This document shows, in pieces, positions 6,011 to 7,629 of a stretch of DNA of 7,629 nucleotides; within the stretch, counting starts at the first letter, position 1; the number at the start of each line of letters is the position of its first letter. Source of the stretch: Gammaproteobacteria bacterium (GTDB taxonomy: Bacteria; Pseudomonadota; Gammaproteobacteria; Pseudomonadales; Pseudohongiellaceae); assembly GCA_003514305.1 (NCBI GenBank), contig DORE01000242.1, positions 1-7,629 of the forward strand, written 5' to 3'. Below the pieces are notes generated by a model. That model was not told the DNA's origin. It did not search any database and was given only the letters and a program-made list of their open reading frames with translations. Both the position numbers and the translations under genes were made by a program.

Positions 6011-6181
6011 TTATAAATTGCACTTAGGGAAAGCGATAGTTAAGGCCCAAATCAGATCGTTTGAAAGAGAAGTCTTAGCTGAGTAATGAAACACGAAGCT
6101 AGAATAAGGTTCTTTTATTGACCCGTCTAATTTTATAATGAGACCACAATTGTTTTCGCTAAGGCTCTCTTTGATTAGTCC
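6011..6181 (-). pseudogene. Possible C-terminal stump of a lost gene (56 sense codons, no start)
   Basis: The interval between the deacetylase and the sialyltransferase-like gene has one frame with no stop from the TGA at 6182-6184 to the TAA at 6011-6013. It reads for example GLIIKLDGSIKEPYSSF, then VFHYSAKTSLSNDLIWAL, ending AFPKCNL. It has no ATG and only one late GTG, so it is not a complete gene. The stop falls 10 nt before the next ATG, normal operon spacing. The composition is AT-rich like the downstream genes and unlike the deacetylase. I do not recognise the peptide. It may be a remnant whose 5' part was replaced by the pseI-deacetylase segment, or a chance open frame: 56 codons is long, but not extreme, for AT-rich DNA. 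Confidence 0.3.
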
Positions 6182-6858
6182 TCAGAAATAACAGTGCTTC
6201 GGAGCAGCTGGAAGCTCTCCGCCGCACCTAAGCCAACAGTATTTCCTCTAAGTTCAGCCAATCGTTGCACATTGATAAATGATCTTGAATGAGGCTCACA
6301 CCGCATCTCCAACTCATAAGCTTGCAATGCCTCCATCTTTTTATCGATGAAACCAATGACGTCAACAAACACGTTAGCAATAAAAGGATCTGTACCTGGC
6401 GTATTCCAATCTGTCGCTGAAAGCACCTCGAATGCATAAATCTCACGCACTGAGGAGCTTGGTACGGGCCTGCAGGCTGTCATGGTTGCTTGGTGGGTTA
6501 TGCGATGATCGATATTCAGATCGCCATAGTGGTGGGTGTAAACGACTTGGGGCTTTATTTCTCCAATTACCGCTTCCAGTTTTTGAACTATATCCAGCAA
6601 TGGTACGCTGTCCATCCGGTTGTCTGGAAATCCGAGCATATACGCTTTGGTTATTCCCAGTATCTTGTGGGCTTTTTCTGCAGCTGCATTCCTCTGCTCT
6701 AACTCTTCAGGTGCAGCACCTGGGCGTGACGTTACTCCATCCGCCAGAAAAACAGCGTAAACGATATCTCCTTCCGCCACGTGCCGAGCGATAGTACCTC
6801 CGCAGCCCAGAGCCTCGTCGTCGGTGTGGGCGGCTACCACCAGAACTGTTTTGCTCAT
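6175..6858 (-). CDS. PIG-L/LmbE-family zinc-dependent N-deacetylase
   Basis: This is a 227-residue cytoplasmic enzyme of the family that removes N-acetyl groups from sugars (MshB, BshB, PIG-L). Residues 10-15 read AHTDDE, the zinc/catalytic AHPDDE motif with Pro replaced by Thr. They are followed by LGCGGTIARHVAEG, as in the family. GFPDNRMD (76-83) and THHYGDLNIDHR (108-119) supply the second motif, including the zinc-binding His of DHR. GAAESFQLLR (211-220) is the usual C-terminal AExF..R element. The length is normal. A GTG at 6871-6873 would add five residues, but GGGAG at 6867-6871 is placed 8 nt before the ATG at 6856-6858, which I choose. That ATG overlaps the pseI stop (ATGA), indicating translational coupling. 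Context suggests it acts on a nonulosonate or its precursor, making a free amine that could be re-acylated; the substrate is inferred. Confidence 0.85.
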   Translation of the reverse strand: MSKTVLVVAAHTDDEALGCGGTIARHVAEGDIVYAVFLADGVTSRPGAAPEELEQRNAAAEKAHKILGITKAYMLGFPDNRMDSVPLLDIVQKLEAVIGEIKPQVVYTHHYGDLNIDHRITHQATMTACRPVPSSSVREIYAFEVLSATDWNTPGTDPFIANVFVDVIGFIDKKMEALQAYELEMRCEPHSRSFINVQRLAELRGNTVGLGAAESFQLLRSTVISED

Positions 6859-7629
6859 CCAATGAACTCCCACTTCATGGCGGTGCCGGCCGCAAGATCC
6901 CTGTTCACCTTTCTTCCCAGCAACACATCGATGTTTTTAGGCGCTAATCCGTAGCCTGGACGAACAATGCGCAGGTTTTCCTCAGTCAGTACATCACCTT
7001 GTTTGACGCTTTTTGCAATGTAGAGGGAGCGTCTGAATTTTAGAGATTTTTTCTCAATTTCGGCGCCACCATAGACAACGCTGCCGACACTTGCCCAGGC
7101 GCGCTCGCTTTCCTCAACCAGTGCCGAGAATTCGTGAGGCTCCAGTGAGAACGAGGCGTCTACGCCGCCGTCTGATCGTCTCAGGGTAAAGTGCTTCTCA
7201 ATGACGGTTGCACCCAACGCGGCAGCTGCACAGGGCACACCAATACCAAGCGTGTGGTCCGACAACCCAACCTGCAAACCGAACATTTCCCGTAGGTGAG
7301 GGATAGTGGCAATATTTGCGTCGCCTGCTGTTGCAGGGTAACTCGATGTACATTTCAGGAGGATCAGGTTGTGATTGCCCTCGCCTTTGGCCGCTTCTAC
7401 CGCGTCGTGTATATCGGAAACCGAGGCCATGCCTGTGGACATAATCAGAGGTTTTCCGGTAGCTGCGGCCTTCCTTATGAGCGGAAGGTCAACCAACTCG
7501 AACGAAGCGATTTTGTAACACGGAGCGTCGAGTTCTTCGAGCAGGTCGATTGCCGAAGGCTCGAAAGGAGAACTGAACACGGTTAGGCCCAATTCATGGC
7601 AACGCTCAAATATCGGCTTGTGCCATTCT
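6855..7629 (-). CDS. pseI: Pseudaminic acid synthase (NeuB/SpsE family), 5' end outside window
   Basis: This enzyme condenses 2,4-diacetamido-2,4,6-trideoxy-L-altrose with phosphoenolpyruvate to form pseudaminic acid (EC 2.5.1.97). The frame is open to the right edge and begins EWHKPIFERCHELG, the continuation of the PseI 'TPWEW' region, so only about the first 90-100 residues are missing. An apparent TTG start at 7590-7592 is internal. Next come LTVFSSPFEPSAIDLLEEL (barrel core), CYKIASFELVDLPLI, ILLKCTSSYPA, VGLSDHTLG and VIEKHFTL, the last two carrying the metal-binding His residues. RSDGGVDASFSLEP follows. KIASFE, LLKCTSSYPA and the RSDGGxD form are PseI-like rather than NeuB-like. The end is a SAF/antifreeze-like domain (RRSLYIAKSVKQGDVLTEE, RPGYGLAPK, LLGRKV). 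Sialic or legionaminic acid synthase is the alternative and less likely. The stop is coupled to the deacetylase start. Confidence 0.88.
   Translation of the reverse strand, partial: EWHKPIFERCHELGLTVFSSPFEPSAIDLLEELDAPCYKIASFELVDLPLIRKAAATGKPLIMSTGMASVSDIHDAVEAAKGEGNHNLILLKCTSSYPATAGDANIATIPHLREMFGLQVGLSDHTLGIGVPCAAAALGATVIEKHFTLRRSDGGVDASFSLEPHEFSALVEESERAWASVGSVVYGGAEIEKKSLKFRRSLYIAKSVKQGDVLTEENLRIVRPGYGLAPKNIDVLLGRKVNRDLAAGTAMKWEFIG
6867..6871 (-). promoter_or_regulatory. Ribosome binding site of the deacetylase gene, inside pseI
   Basis: GGGAG on the minus strand lies 8 nt before the ATG at 6856-6858. It favours that start over the in-frame GTG at 6871-6873, which overlaps the site. Confidence 0.55.

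Noticed and set aside
6134..6139. Perfect TATAAT on the plus strand, and another on the minus strand at 6010-6015, as possible promoters.
   Set aside because: Neither has a suitable -35 element at 16-18 bp. The plus-strand one faces into the 3' end of the deacetylase gene, and the minus-strand one would start transcription at or inside the next start codon.

Overview
The window looks like the border of a surface-polysaccharide locus in a Gram-negative bacterium, probably a gammaproteobacterium. Transposase style, operon layout and codon use suggest this, but no gene fixes the genus. All intact chromosomal genes read on the minus strand. From right to left they are: pseI (pseudaminic acid synthase, 5' end outside the window), a PIG-L/LmbE-type zinc deacetylase, a sialyltransferase-like glycosyltransferase, a Wzy-type O-antigen polymerase/ligase-fold membrane protein, and a WecG/TagA/CpsF (GT26) glycosyltransferase.

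Layout. Positions 1-305 hold the interior of a small two-helix membrane protein (DUF6708-like, tentative) that has lost its N-terminus. Positions 307-1625 are an apparently intact IS3-family, IS2-group element with 28-29 bp terminal inverted repeats, orfA and orfB on the minus strand, and an A6G slippery heptamer for -1 frameshifting. Positions 1636-2865 are a second, decayed IS3-family element on the plus strand, carrying several independent lesions. Positions 2866-2972 hold no gene I can support. Positions 2973-7629 are the polysaccharide operon.

How the genes fit together. PseI condenses a 2,4-diacetamido-2,4,6-trideoxy hexose with phosphoenolpyruvate to make the nine-carbon sugar pseudaminic acid. 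The deacetylase starts inside the pseI stop codon, so it is probably co-translated and may trim an N-acyl group on that sugar or a precursor. The 335-residue glycosyltransferase carries the EDG, HP and ST motifs of bacterial sialyltransferases, so it is the best candidate to transfer the nonulosonate. The GT26 enzyme would add a sugar to a lipid-linked intermediate, and the Wzy-like protein would polymerise or ligate repeat units at the periplasmic face of the inner membrane. Specific substrates are inferred from context.

Base composition changes sharply near 6175: pseI and the deacetylase are GC-richer, while 2973-6174 is AT-rich. A 56-codon open stretch with no credible start lies exactly at this step and may be the stump of an older gene. 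I found no rRNA, tRNA, CRISPR array or clearly novel system. The most interesting content is the pseI / deacetylase / sialyltransferase-like combination and the layered IS insertions at the locus edge.
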